A stretch of DNA of 34,303 nt from positions 1-34,303 of the IMG/VR virus record IMGVR_UViG_3300036985_006530, one strand, 5' to 3'. Source of the DNA: a virus. A program made the translations under genes and the position numbers. The notes beneath the pieces are model-generated. The model was not told where the DNA came from. It was given only the letters and a program-made list of their open reading frames with translations, and ran no database searches. This document shows positions 10,696-18,690 of the stretch, piece after piece (position 1 is the first letter of the stretch; each line of letters begins with the position of its first letter).

Positions 10696-12510
10696 ATGTC
10701 GAAGATAATACTAATAGAAGGTAAGAAGGAGGATGTTGCCAAAAAACTCAAAAGTAAATTTGTGTTTGATGGTCCTTTTATTGACCGAATTTTGAATGTT
10801 GACCCTACGGGGTACAAGTATGTTGATTATATTGCTCGTCAAGTAGAGAAGATTATTCCTGAATTAAGTGGACCTAATGGCGGATTAAATTACGACCAAT
10901 CTACAGCAATATACGATGTCTTTTATCAAATAATTCCTTGGTTTCATAATAACTTTAGTAAGATAACTTCTGATGATATTTGGAAGACTGAAACCAAATA
11001 TCGTGCAAGACATGGTGTTTTCGACAACATTAATAATCTTGCTGATAATCCTAAAGATATTAATCAGTATACTAATCCCGCTTTTTTGGAAGAGTTGATG
11101 GATGTGGTTGATAATAGAAAAACCAAAAGTGAGATTGAAAAGGAACTAAAAAATCAGTCTGAAAAATTATATGAGGATGATGATGTTTTGGTGGTTAAAC
11201 CAAACACATATGCCGCGTCTTGTTATTATGGTGCCAATACAAAATGGTGTACGACAACAAAAGATTCATCACATTATTTTAGACAATATGTTGAGAAAGG
11301 AAGTTTATATTATTTCTTAAATAAAAAGACTGGTTTAAAACTTGCTTTACACATAAATAAAAATGATGGAGAAAAGTTAGTTTATGATTCCGCCGATAAA
11401 GAAATGACAATTGAAACTTTAAGAGAATCATTCCCTAATCAGGATGATTTGATTGATGAATTGGTGGGTGCTGGTAAGTTTTTGAAAACATTAAGAGATT
11501 TTGTTAGGGGTAAAGTTTCATCCAGAGATTTAGAAGATTCTGATGATGGAATATTGAATGTTAATGATGGAAATCCATTAGGTCAAAGTATTATTACCAT
11601 AGATTTTGGTAGTGATGAAAAAGTTTATAATGCAATGGATTTAAGCGAAGATGACATTTGGTTTTTGAATGCAATGAACAGCTATTACTCGGATTATAAT
11701 TTTATGGATTCATATCAAATTGAGAGTGATTTCAAAGATGGGTATACCGTATATCAGGATTTAGATGAAGAAAATAGAGAGAAAATAAAACAAATTGCAT
11801 CGATTATTATACCTAACAAAGAATATGATATAGAGGGTGAGGATTATAGAATAGAACTGTCTAAAACATTATTAGATTTATTCGAAAAACAAATGGATTA
11901 CATATTAGGTGAATATCATAGTGAAAAAGAAAATGAAATGCAGACCACAGCTAAAGAAACTATTTCTAAAGATATGGAAGACTTTTTTGAGTCAATTGGA
12001 TTTTCAGTTAAAAGAAAGTATGACGAACTAAATACTACAGCTGCAAATCTATTAATGTGGGCTGCAAGGTTGGATATTCAAAAAATAGATGCAATATCTC
12101 TGTTCAATAGAATTGTAGACTTTAATGGAACAGGAAGATTGGGTGCATGGTATGAAAACACTTATGAATTCCAAGATGATAAAAATTTTGATAGTATATC
12201 TTTTAATAGAAGGGCATCTAATGAATTAGATAATATTATAGAAAAAATGGAATCGGACAATAATATTCAAGATTTTCTTGATTTTAGAAAAAGAATAGAA
12301 TCTAAGTATAAAATGAATACTTGGTATGAGTTACCAAAAAACAAAGAGATTAAATTTAAAGTTTTTGGTTTTGATAGAGAAAATATGAAAGTTGATGTTC
12401 AAATTACAGCAAACTTTAAAGGGTCTAAATCATTTAGTCTTAGTGAGGAAGGTTTCCAAAACCTTTTGTATCAACCAGAACTTTTTGATTTATTTGGCGA
12501 TTTGGAATAA
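10696..12510 (+). CDS. large phage protein with YGxNTxWC motif, paralogue 2 (604 aa)
   Basis: Shares with the 511-residue protein at 7897-9432 the opening ILIEGKKEDV, LYEDDDVLVVKP and the core SCYYGANTKWCTTTKD (about residues 174-189), then HYF, QY and LYYFLNKK. The remaining 400 or so residues are acidic, mostly helical and do not obviously match the paralogue. No membrane segment or signal peptide. L-I-E at residues 6-8 could be a prohead-protease site. Internal (injected) virion protein is my best guess; the catalytic role is unknown. Confidence 0.75.
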   Translation: MSKIILIEGKKEDVAKKLKSKFVFDGPFIDRILNVDPTGYKYVDYIARQVEKIIPELSGPNGGLNYDQSTAIYDVFYQIIPWFHNNFSKITSDDIWKTETKYRARHGVFDNINNLADNPKDINQYTNPAFLEELMDVVDNRKTKSEIEKELKNQSEKLYEDDDVLVVKPNTYAASCYYGANTKWCTTTKDSSHYFRQYVEKGSLYYFLNKKTGLKLALHINKNDGEKLVYDSADKEMTIETLRESFPNQDDLIDELVGAGKFLKTLRDFVRGKVSSRDLEDSDDGILNVNDGNPLGQSIITIDFGSDEKVYNAMDLSEDDIWFLNAMNSYYSDYNFMDSYQIESDFKDGYTVYQDLDEENREKIKQIASIIIPNKEYDIEGEDYRIELSKTLLDLFEKQMDYILGEYHSEKENEMQTTAKETISKDMEDFFESIGFSVKRKYDELNTTAANLLMWAARLDIQKIDAISLFNRIVDFNGTGRLGAWYENTYEFQDDKNFDSISFNRRASNELDNIIEKMESDNNIQDFLDFRKRIESKYKMNTWYELPKNKEIKFKVFGFDRENMKVDVQITANFKGSKSFSLSEEGFQNLLYQPELFDLFGDLE

Positions 12511-12524
12511 TATCACTATCTTTG
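12493..12524 (+). promoter_or_regulatory. Bacteroidetes-type promoter of the M20 peptidase gene
   Basis: TTTG (12493-12496), a 20-base spacer, TATCTTTG (12517-12524). It straddles the end of paralogue 2. The ATG at 12529 is only four bases after the -7 box, so transcription should begin at or next to the start codon. Confidence 0.75.
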
Positions 12525-12528
12525 TGGT

Positions 12529-13371
12529 ATGACACAAAATCTAGAATTACTTAAAGAAGTTTTGAGTGTACCAACCAAAACATACCAAGAGGACTTAATG
12601 GTCCAATATCTTGTTAGTTGGTTAACTGAAAACAATATTGAACACTTTGTTGATGAGCATAAAAATGTTTATGCAATTAAACAAGAATCTCCATTAATTG
12701 CTCCCGACTTTTATTTTCCATGCGTAATTGCTCACACTGATACAGTGCATAATATCGACACGATTAACATTCGTGAAGAAATGTTACCAAACACTCAGGG
12801 AGAAGTTAAATTATCTTACAAGGCGTATAATGATTCAGGATTACCAACAGGAATTGGTGGCGATGATAAGGCAGGTGTTTTTGCGTGTCTTACTTTATTA
12901 AAAGAATTACCTTATTTGAAAGCAGCATTTTTTGTTTCTGAAGAAACAGGATGTCACGGCTCAATGAAAGCAAAAGAAGAATTTTTTACAAACGTTGGAT
13001 ATGGCATTCAATTTGACGCACCTGAAAACTGGATGATTACTGAAAAATGTTTTGGACAAGTTTTATTTGACCGAGACTCTGAATTCTTTAAAAAAATTGA
13101 CCAAGTATTAACTGAAGGAATGGTAAATGAAGATATGCAATATATGGTTCATCCTTATACTGACGTATATGCCTTAAGAGGAAAATTTGATTTCCAATGT
13201 ATTAATTTTTCAATTGGATATTATAACTACCATACTGCAAATGAATATGTTGTTATTGATGACGTATTCAATGGGATTGAAATGGGTAGAAAAATGATTG
13301 AAAGTCTTGAGTATAAATTACATTATAAAAAAGCCGTACAATACGATTGGAGAAGTAGGAGAGTATTCTAA
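12529..13371 (+). CDS. M20-family zinc peptidase (PepT-like)
   Basis: A 280-residue protein with the di-zinc signatures of M20 peptidases: IAHTDTVH (H69, D71), TGIGGDDKAG (bridging Asp at 112-113), FVSEETGCHGS (E138 base and E139 ligand) and a late YHTANEYV (about 234-241, His ligand). It is shorter than bacterial PepT (about 400 residues), and the dimerisation lid seems much reduced. Likely a cytoplasmic di- or tripeptidase. Its last four bases overlap the convergent metalloprotease gene. Such an enzyme could recycle peptides made by Clp-type proteolysis; that link is inferred. Confidence 0.85.
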   Translation: MTQNLELLKEVLSVPTKTYQEDLMVQYLVSWLTENNIEHFVDEHKNVYAIKQESPLIAPDFYFPCVIAHTDTVHNIDTINIREEMLPNTQGEVKLSYKAYNDSGLPTGIGGDDKAGVFACLTLLKELPYLKAAFFVSEETGCHGSMKAKEEFFTNVGYGIQFDAPENWMITEKCFGQVLFDRDSEFFKKIDQVLTEGMVNEDMQYMVHPYTDVYALRGKFDFQCINFSIGYYNYHTANEYVVIDDVFNGIEMGRKMIESLEYKLHYKKAVQYDWRSRRVF

Positions 13372-14126
13372 ATAAATCTCTCTAAATCTTTTAAATGTTT
13401 TTTAACCATCGGGTGGTCTTGAATATCTGTAAATTCTCCACCCGATTTTTTTATTTCTTTTATTTCGTTAACAATTGCACGTAAAGACATCCCAACCATT
13501 TTTGACATAGAAGGATATTCCTTAATATAAGAAGATAATCCGAATTCTCTTTTAGCAAAATCTATTGGTATGTCTAATTTAATTATTAGTTCGGCAATCA
13601 TATGTTTTGCAAAGCTATCGGCATCCAATTCCATCTCCCAATATTTTTGATATAACTTTTCAAAGTCATCCAAATCATATTCCGCTAATGGATTACCCAT
13701 CTTAATATCACGGATTTGGTGTTCGTGTCTTATTTCGTGAAATATTGTATACAGGAAATCTCCTATAGTTCCCATATTCATTGGAGAACAAATAATTACT
13801 TGGTCCTTTGTCCTAACTCCTGAAAAACCTGTTCTACACGAATGTAAGAATTTTACAACTATATTATTTGAATTGATATAATCCTCAATAAATTCTTGAA
13901 TAATATCAGCCTTATCTTTTTCTGATTCAGGAAAATTCTTTTTAAAGTGGTCTAATAATCGGACAAAATTTGATTTTTTTGGGGTATTGTCATGACCGCA
14001 GTTATGACAGATATATTTGTCATCACCAGCATCCGAGAGATTCCATCCCCACCCACAGTCATCACAAACGACAGAACCGCCGTACACAATTTCTTCAGAT
14101 AGTATTTTTTTAATTAAATCTCTCAT
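13368..14126 (-). CDS. zinc-ribbon metalloprotease (HExxH)
   Basis: A 252-residue protein. An N-terminal zinc ribbon (CDDCGWGWNLSDAGDDKYICHNCG, residues 21-44 in two CxxC halves) is followed by a protease core with HEIRHEHQ (HExxH, about 132-139) and ELDADSFAKHMI (about 166-177), where the Glu/Asp likely give the third ligand as in ImmA/IrrE-type gluzincins. The start is the ATG at 14126, four bases after a TATTTATA motif; a longer reading would run through the clp terminator. It begins MRDLIKKILSEE, a short amphipathic helix with L-S-E, like a T4 capsid-targeting peptide. Confidence 0.8.
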   Translation of the reverse strand: MRDLIKKILSEEIVYGGSVVCDDCGWGWNLSDAGDDKYICHNCGHDNTPKKSNFVRLLDHFKKNFPESEKDKADIIQEFIEDYINSNNIVVKFLHSCRTGFSGVRTKDQVIICSPMNMGTIGDFLYTIFHEIRHEHQIRDIKMGNPLAEYDLDDFEKLYQKYWEMELDADSFAKHMIAELIIKLDIPIDFAKREFGLSSYIKEYPSMSKMVGMSLRAIVNEIKEIKKSGGEFTDIQDHPMVKKHLKDLERFI

Positions 14127-14130
14127 TAAG

Positions 14131-14138
14131 TATAAATA
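14131..14138 (-). promoter_or_regulatory. TATTTATA motif before the zinc-ribbon protease
   Basis: On the minus strand TATTTATA ends four bases before the ATG at 14126. It sits between this gene and the clp terminator, so it decides the start. Confidence 0.5.
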
Positions 14139-14142
14139 CAAC

Positions 14143-14168
14143 AAACCCCCACATTTCTGTGAGGGTTT
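14143..14168 (-). terminator. terminator after the clpC-like gene
   Basis: AAACCC-x2-ACA at 14143-14153 pairs with TGT-x2-GGGTTT at 14158-14168; on the minus strand the only imperfect pair is a G-U wobble. It lies just after the clpC-like stop. Confidence 0.65.
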
Positions 14169-14172
14169 AGTT

Positions 14173-16185
14173 TTACTTTCCTTTCTTGGTAACCTTAATC
14201 TCTTCATTGTCTACTTTAATGAAGTAAGATTTACCTTCAACCATCTTACCTGTTAAGACTTCTTCAGATAACAAGTCCTCGACTTTGTCTTGGATTGCTC
14301 TCTTCAGTGGTCTTGCTCCGTACATTTCATCAAATCCTACTTTAGCCAAATAATCAACTAAAGTGTCGTCATAAGTAATTTTGTATTTGATATCACTTAA
14401 ACGGTTCACCAATTTCTTTAATTCAATTTCGGTGATTTTTTTGATGTCTTCAGGAGTTAACGAATTGAAGACAATAGTGTCATCAATACGATTTAGGAAC
14501 TCAGGAGAGAAGAAATTTTTCATTTCCTTCATCAATACTTGTTTCTTAGCTTCTTCGTTAGCGTAGGTGTTGTTTGAGAATCCAATACCTGTACCGAAGT
14601 CTTGTAATTTCTTAACACCCAAGTTTGAGGTTAAGATAATTAAGGTATTTTTAAAGTTAATCTTTCTACCTAAACTATCGGTTGCGTAACCATCATCTAA
14701 GATTTGAAGTAAGATGGTGAATACATCTTTGTGAGCTTTTTCCACCTCATCAAATAAGATTACAGAGTATGGTTTGTTCTTAACTTTTTCAGTTAATTGA
14801 CCACCTTCTTCGTATCCTACATAACCTGGAGGGGCTCCCACCAATTTGGAAACACTATGTTTCTCTTGGTATTCAGACATATCCACACGGATAAGTGAAT
14901 CTTCGGAGCCAAACATTTCTTTCGCTAATTGTTTGGCCAAGTGAGTCTTACCGACACCTGTTGAACCTAAGAACACGAATGAACCGATTGGACGATTTGG
15001 GTCTTTGATACCTAAACGGTTTCTCTTGATTGATTTTGCAATCTTGATAACTGCGGCGTCTTGACCGATTACCTTACCGATTAATTCTTTGTCCAAGTTG
15101 ATTAATGCTTTTGCATCATCTAAACTCATTTTGTTCACAGGGATTTTTGTCATGTTTGAAACAACATCATAGACGTTTTCAAGTGAAATCACTTTTTTGT
15201 CTTTTGCTTGTTGTTCCTCAAACTTGGATTTTTCATTCTCAAGTTTGGTTAAGACTTTCTTTTCCTTGTCACGTAATTCGGCTGCTTGCTCATAGTTTTG
15301 TTTCTTAACAACATCCAACTTTTGTTGTTTGATGTCAGCCGCAGCTTTTTTCAATGTTTCAATTGCTTCAGGAATTTTAACTTCCGTTTGCATACGAGCT
15401 CCAACTTCATCCATAATATCGAATGCTTTATCAGGGAACTCACGGTCGGTGATATATCTGTCCGCCAACTTAACACAAGTCTCGATAACCTCATCTGAGT
15501 ATGTTACTTTGTGATAAGATTCATACTTATCACGAACATTCTTTAGAATTTCGATTGTCTCTTGTACCGAAGACGGGTCAACAATTACCTTTTGGAACCT
15601 ACGTTCCAATGCTCCATCTTTCTCAATACTTTTACGGAACTCATCCAAAGTGGTTGCTCCAATACATTGAAGTTCACCACGAGATAATGCCGGTTTGAAA
15701 ATGTTGGAACCATCCATAGAACCCGAAGAGTTACCTGAACCAACAAGGGTATGGATTTCATCGATGAATACAATGATATTAGGATTTGCATGAAGTTCTT
15801 CTATAATCACTTTCATTCTTTCTTCGAATTGTCCACGGTATTTTGTACCAGCAACAACTGAAGTTAAATCAAGGTTTACGATTCTTTTATCCAAAAGATT
15901 CTTTGGACATTCTCCACTTACAATTTTCATAGCCAAACCTTCTACAAGTGCGGTCTTACCACAACCAGGTTCACCTACGATAATAGGGTTATTCTTTTTT
16001 CTACGAGATAGAATCTGAGCGATTCTTATGATTTCTCGGTCTCTACCAATGACAGGGTCTAATTTACCATCTTCAGCAAGTTTGTTTAGGTCTCTACTGA
16101 AGTTATCTAAAACTGGTGTAGAACTGTCGGATTGTTTTTGTTTCTTACTCATCATTTTGTCGTCGTCGTCCATTAAGTCGTTCAT
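14173..16185 (-). CDS. ClpC-like double AAA+ unfoldase lacking the N domain
   Basis: A 670-residue Hsp100 protein. AAA-1 has GEPGCGKT (71-78), IVFIDE (138-143) and ALERRF (arginine finger). A short middle segment with a UVR-like helix NYEQAAELRDKEKK (about 297-310) is typical of ClpC, not ClpB. AAA-2 has GSTGVGKT (407-414), VILFDE, and the GYVGYEEGG pore loop. An IGF tripeptide at 534-536 matches the ClpP-docking loop. The Clp_N repeats (about 140 residues) are missing and replaced by a 25-residue Asp/Lys/Ser leader. It probably unfolds proteins for host ClpP, independent of N-domain adaptors. The promoter is host type. Confidence 0.9.
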   Translation of the reverse strand: MNDLMDDDDKMMSKKQKQSDSSTPVLDNFSRDLNKLAEDGKLDPVIGRDREIIRIAQILSRRKKNNPIIVGEPGCGKTALVEGLAMKIVSGECPKNLLDKRIVNLDLTSVVAGTKYRGQFEERMKVIIEELHANPNIIVFIDEIHTLVGSGNSSGSMDGSNIFKPALSRGELQCIGATTLDEFRKSIEKDGALERRFQKVIVDPSSVQETIEILKNVRDKYESYHKVTYSDEVIETCVKLADRYITDREFPDKAFDIMDEVGARMQTEVKIPEAIETLKKAAADIKQQKLDVVKKQNYEQAAELRDKEKKVLTKLENEKSKFEEQQAKDKKVISLENVYDVVSNMTKIPVNKMSLDDAKALINLDKELIGKVIGQDAAVIKIAKSIKRNRLGIKDPNRPIGSFVFLGSTGVGKTHLAKQLAKEMFGSEDSLIRVDMSEYQEKHSVSKLVGAPPGYVGYEEGGQLTEKVKNKPYSVILFDEVEKAHKDVFTILLQILDDGYATDSLGRKINFKNTLIILTSNLGVKKLQDFGTGIGFSNNTYANEEAKKQVLMKEMKNFFSPEFLNRIDDTIVFNSLTPEDIKKITEIELKKLVNRLSDIKYKITYDDTLVDYLAKVGFDEMYGARPLKRAIQDKVEDLLSEEVLTGKMVEGKSYFIKVDNEEIKVTKKGK

Positions 16186-16201
16186 AGTTAATTAATTTTT
16201 A

Positions 16202-16233
16202 CAAAGATGTATCAAATTTTATACACTGCCAAA
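16202..16233 (-). promoter_or_regulatory. Bacteroidetes-type promoter of the clpC-like gene
   Basis: On the minus strand: TTTG (16230-16233), a 20-base spacer, CATCTTTG (16202-16209; one change from TAnnTTTG). The ATG at 16185 is 16 bases downstream. Confidence 0.6.
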
Positions 16234-16379
16234 TAATTTGTCATATTGTCAGTAATTATTTTTTTAACTGACATATTGTCGTTTATGTATTTAAAGAACT
16301 GAAAAAATTTCAGTGTAATTAAGTCGGCATATAAGTTGATTGTGTAAAGATAATAAAATAAATTTAAAACAAAAAAATT

Positions 16380-16766
16380 ATGATTTACAGAAACTCAAAT
16401 GATTTATTTGAAAAGTTCTTTGGTGGTACACCAACTTATCAACATTATAAAAAAACAACAGTAAAAGATGTTGACGAGAATTATGAAATAGATTACACCA
16501 AAGACGGAGCTTATCTTTTTTTTGAAGCACCAGGATTTAACAAATCAAATTTAAAAGTAGAAATGGAAGGCGGTGCTCTACACATTGAAGGAGAAAGAAC
16601 ATATAAAATGGAGGGAGAATCAAGAACCAAATCAATATCTAAGAAATTTAATATTGGTGAAGGTTATGACCCTAACTCAGTGGAGGCAACAATAGAAGAC
16701 GGTCTTTTAACCGTATTTGTTCCAAACTTCAAAAAGCAAGAAAAGAAAAGAGTAAGTCTCCTTTAA
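16380..16766 (+). CDS. Hsp20 small heat-shock protein
   Basis: A 128-residue protein with an alpha-crystallin domain at about 35-120: LFFEAPGFNKSNLKVEMEGG, then LHIEGER and EATIEDGLLTVFVPN, the usual A-x-x-x-x-G-x-L signature. The N-terminal arm is short (DLFEKFFGG). The end VSLL offers an I/V-x-I/L oligomer motif. These chaperones hold unfolding proteins for refolding or degradation. T4-like phages of other hosts also carry Hsp20 genes. It is divergent from the clpC-like gene with 194 bases between, and ends at a bidirectional terminator. Confidence 0.93.
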   Translation: MIYRNSNDLFEKFFGGTPTYQHYKKTTVKDVDENYEIDYTKDGAYLFFEAPGFNKSNLKVEMEGGALHIEGERTYKMEGESRTKSISKKFNIGEGYDPNSVEATIEDGLLTVFVPNFKKQEKKRVSLL

Positions 16767-16771
16767 AAATT

Positions 16772-16799
16772 AACCCTCACCTAATCGGTGGGGGTTTTT
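16772..16799. terminator. bidirectional terminator after hsp20
   Basis: CCCTCACC at 16774-16781 pairs with GGTGGGGG at 16787-16794 (one T-G), with AA before and a T-run after. It serves the hsp20 gene on + and the hydroxylase gene on -. Confidence 0.8.
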
Positions 16800-17326
16800 A
16801 CTTCCCAATCCATAATGATATGTACTCTATCGGTATCTCCTCCATTATAAACTGAATGTATGTGTTTATCGTTATTGATTTCCCACAACTCACCAACCTT
16901 CAAATTTTTTGATTCATCTCCAACAGTAAAAATACAATCATCATTAGTTACAACTGGAATATGGAATCTATCAAATTTGGCGGCAAATGGTAACCAATCA
17001 ACGTGAGGCATTACTTGTTTTTTTGATGGTAAATTCACAAGCATGAAAGATACAATTTTACCATCTTGATTTAACATTACTTTTAATTGTTCTTGAATTG
17101 ATAATATTTCCGATTCAAATATTGGAAAGGCATTACTTACTTTTTTTTCTTTAAATTCAAAAGTTTCATCAAAAATAATTGGTAGTGTTTTAGTGTCTGC
17201 AAAACATACAAATGTTTCTTGTCTAAAACCAAAAGAATCCCAATCTAACTCGTTTTGATTATAAATTTTAATTAGATTATCGATATTAACATTACCATAA
17301 AAATGAAACCTTTCTTTTGCATCCAT
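16781..17326 (-). CDS. aspartyl/asparaginyl beta-hydroxylase-like dioxygenase
   Basis: A 181-residue protein with an Fe(II)/2-oxoglutarate double-stranded beta-helix. MPHVDWLPF has the HxD iron pair. RFHIPVVTNDDC follows. The late segment GELWEINNDKHIHSVYNGGDTDRVHIIMDWEV supplies the distal His and the Arg for 2-oxoglutarate, as in the Asp_Arg_Hydrox family. Phage homologues are common, with unknown targets; hydroxylation of a protein side chain or of a small molecule is possible. The ATG at 17326 is preferred over a start at 17404 that would overlap the divergent gene at 17346. Confidence 0.78.
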   Translation of the reverse strand: MDAKERFHFYGNVNIDNLIKIYNQNELDWDSFGFRQETFVCFADTKTLPIIFDETFEFKEKKVSNAFPIFESEILSIQEQLKVMLNQDGKIVSFMLVNLPSKKQVMPHVDWLPFAAKFDRFHIPVVTNDDCIFTVGDESKNLKVGELWEINNDKHIHSVYNGGDTDRVHIIMDWEVKTPTD

Positions 17327-17331
17327 AACTC

Positions 17332-17339
17332 TATTTATT
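17332..17339 (+). promoter_or_regulatory. TATTTATT motif before the 111-aa gene
   Basis: TATTTATT ends six bases before the ATG at 17346. It lies in a 19-base gap between divergent start codons, so both genes have to be expressed from it or from within each other. Confidence 0.45.
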
Positions 17340-17345
17340 ATAAGT

Positions 17346-17681
17346 ATGAAACCATTTGAGAAATTTTTAGAACATTCATCATTAGTTAGAGAACTTTTGG
17401 ACAATTATCTTGAGTTAAGAACTCATTTACAAGAGGAGGGATTTAGTCAAGAAGAATTGGAAAGGGTTGTGCGTCCTACGAATAAAATGATGGAATTACG
17501 TGAAAGGTTTATTAGTAATAAAAATGCTTTATTTAAACAAATTAAGGATTATGGTTTTGAAATACATCAGGGTGAGTTAACTGAATACATTCAGCCGTTA
17601 TTAAATAAAATTGATGAAATAACCCCACTTAAAGAAAATGGCGATAACGAAAGAGATAATATCGGGAACGACGATTATTAA
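17346..17681 (+). CDS. helical hypothetical protein (111 aa)
   Basis: Not recognised. A charged, almost wholly helical 111-residue protein (MKPFEKFLEHSSLVRELLDNYLELRTHL) with likely coiled-coil content and a polar tail. The 3' end overlaps the KTSC gene by 44 bases in another frame, suggesting coupled translation. No membrane or metal motif is visible. Confidence 0.65.
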   Translation: MKPFEKFLEHSSLVRELLDNYLELRTHLQEEGFSQEELERVVRPTNKMMELRERFISNKNALFKQIKDYGFEIHQGELTEYIQPLLNKIDEITPLKENGDNERDNIGNDDY

Positions 17682-17880
17682 TGAAGTTAAATCTTCTAAC
17701 ATTACAAAGACAGAATACAATACCGACACTAAAAAATTAGTTGTTGAATTTAGTAATAAAACTAAATATGAATATTCAGAAGTTCCTCATCAAATCTACA
17801 CAAGATTCAGATTAGCTGAATCACAAGGGAAATATTTTACAACAGATATTGCAAAAAAGTATCAATACAAAAAACTATAG
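17638..17880 (+). CDS. KTSC-domain protein
   Basis: An 80-residue protein matching the KTSC pattern: SSNITKTEYNTDTKKLVVEFSNKTKYEYSEVP, then GKYFTTDIAKKYQYKK. KTSC domains are about 60-residue beta-rich modules found alone or at the ends of larger enzymes and are common in phages; a nucleic-acid-related role has been suggested. The ATG at 17638 lies within the preceding gene. The stop is 22 bases before the next ATG. Confidence 0.85.
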   Translation: MAITKEIISGTTIINEVKSSNITKTEYNTDTKKLVVEFSNKTKYEYSEVPHQIYTRFRLAESQGKYFTTDIAKKYQYKKL

Positions 17881-17890
17881 GTTATTGTAG

Positions 17891-17898
17891 TATTTATT
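17891..17898 (+). promoter_or_regulatory. TATTTATT motif before the nucleotidyltransferase-fold gene
   Basis: TATTTATT ends four bases before the ATG at 17903. This supports the ATG over a TTG at 17897 inside the motif. Confidence 0.45.
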
Positions 17899-17902
17899 GA
17901 TA

Positions 17903-18655
17903 ATGAGTAAGTACCAAAAAATACTTGATAGTTTTTCAGTTAAAGAAACTCTTAATCCAAAAGTTTGGGAGAATTTTGAAGACTTAAAAAAAGCGACTAT
18001 GGTTCCAAAAGTCAGAAAGGCTCTTATGCACATTGCTGAGGTGTTTATTGAAGATTTGGGAGATGACGTTTTTGTGGAAGACATTTATCTAATGGGGTCA
18101 TTGGCTAATTTTAATTGGTCAGAATTTTCCGATTTTGATTTACACATTATCGTGGATATGGAAAGATACGGAAAACAAGAAGAGCTTTATAAAGAACTTT
18201 TTGATTTAAAAAAGAAACTTTTCAACGACAAACATAATATAAAAATATATGGGTATGATGTTGAATTGTATGCTCAGGGTGTTAAAGATGAGGCACACAG
18301 TGATGGTGTCTATTCTGTTATGAACGATGAATGGGTTCATGTACCATCAAAAACACATAAAAACATTGACATGTCTGTTTTAACTCAGAAGATAAAAAGT
18401 TGGACAGATAAAATTGATGATACAATCAAAGATGCAAAATCTGAAGGTAATGCCGAAAAAATAAAACCTTTAAAAGATAAGTTAAAAGATTATCGACAAT
18501 CAGGATTGGATAAAGATGGTGAGTTTTCCTATGAGAACTTGGTCTTCAAATTTTTAAGAAGGTCAGGACACATTGAAAAACTTTTTGATGAAAAAACCAA
18601 AATTAAGGATAAAGAGTTATCTGTAGAAACACAAATTCAGGAAATTCATAAATAA
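17903..18655 (+). CDS. nucleotidyltransferase-fold protein
   Basis: A 250-residue protein with a Pol-beta nucleotidyltransferase signature: LMGSLANFNWSEFSDFDLHIIVD (residues 63-85), that is G-S-x9-S-D-x-D, with D77 and D79 as metal ligands and a later Asp/Glu in GYDVELYAQ. The C-terminal half is a Lys/Asp-rich helical domain. Proteins like this are frequent in large T4-like environmental phages next to head genes. Transfer of an NMP to RNA, protein or antibiotic is possible, and the target is unknown. Opens YQKILDSFSVKE. It is the last gene before the structural block. Confidence 0.8.
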   Translation: MSKYQKILDSFSVKETLNPKVWENFEDLKKATMVPKVRKALMHIAEVFIEDLGDDVFVEDIYLMGSLANFNWSEFSDFDLHIIVDMERYGKQEELYKELFDLKKKLFNDKHNIKIYGYDVELYAQGVKDEAHSDGVYSVMNDEWVHVPSKTHKNIDMSVLTQKIKSWTDKIDDTIKDAKSEGNAEKIKPLKDKLKDYRQSGLDKDGEFSYENLVFKFLRRSGHIEKLFDEKTKIKDKELSVETQIQEIHK

Positions 18656-18670
18656 TTAGGTATAATCATA

Positions 18671-18678
18671 TATTTATA
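18671..18678 (+). promoter_or_regulatory. TATTTATA motif before the Thr/Pro-repeat gene
   Basis: TATTTATA ends 12 bases before the ATG at 18691, at the head of the long rightward late block. Confidence 0.5.
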
Positions 18679-18690
18679 AAGAAAAAATAG

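Noticed and set aside
15105-15700. Several open frames antisense to the clpC-like gene
   Set aside because: Mirror frames of a strongly conserved gene; no start signals or own promoter.
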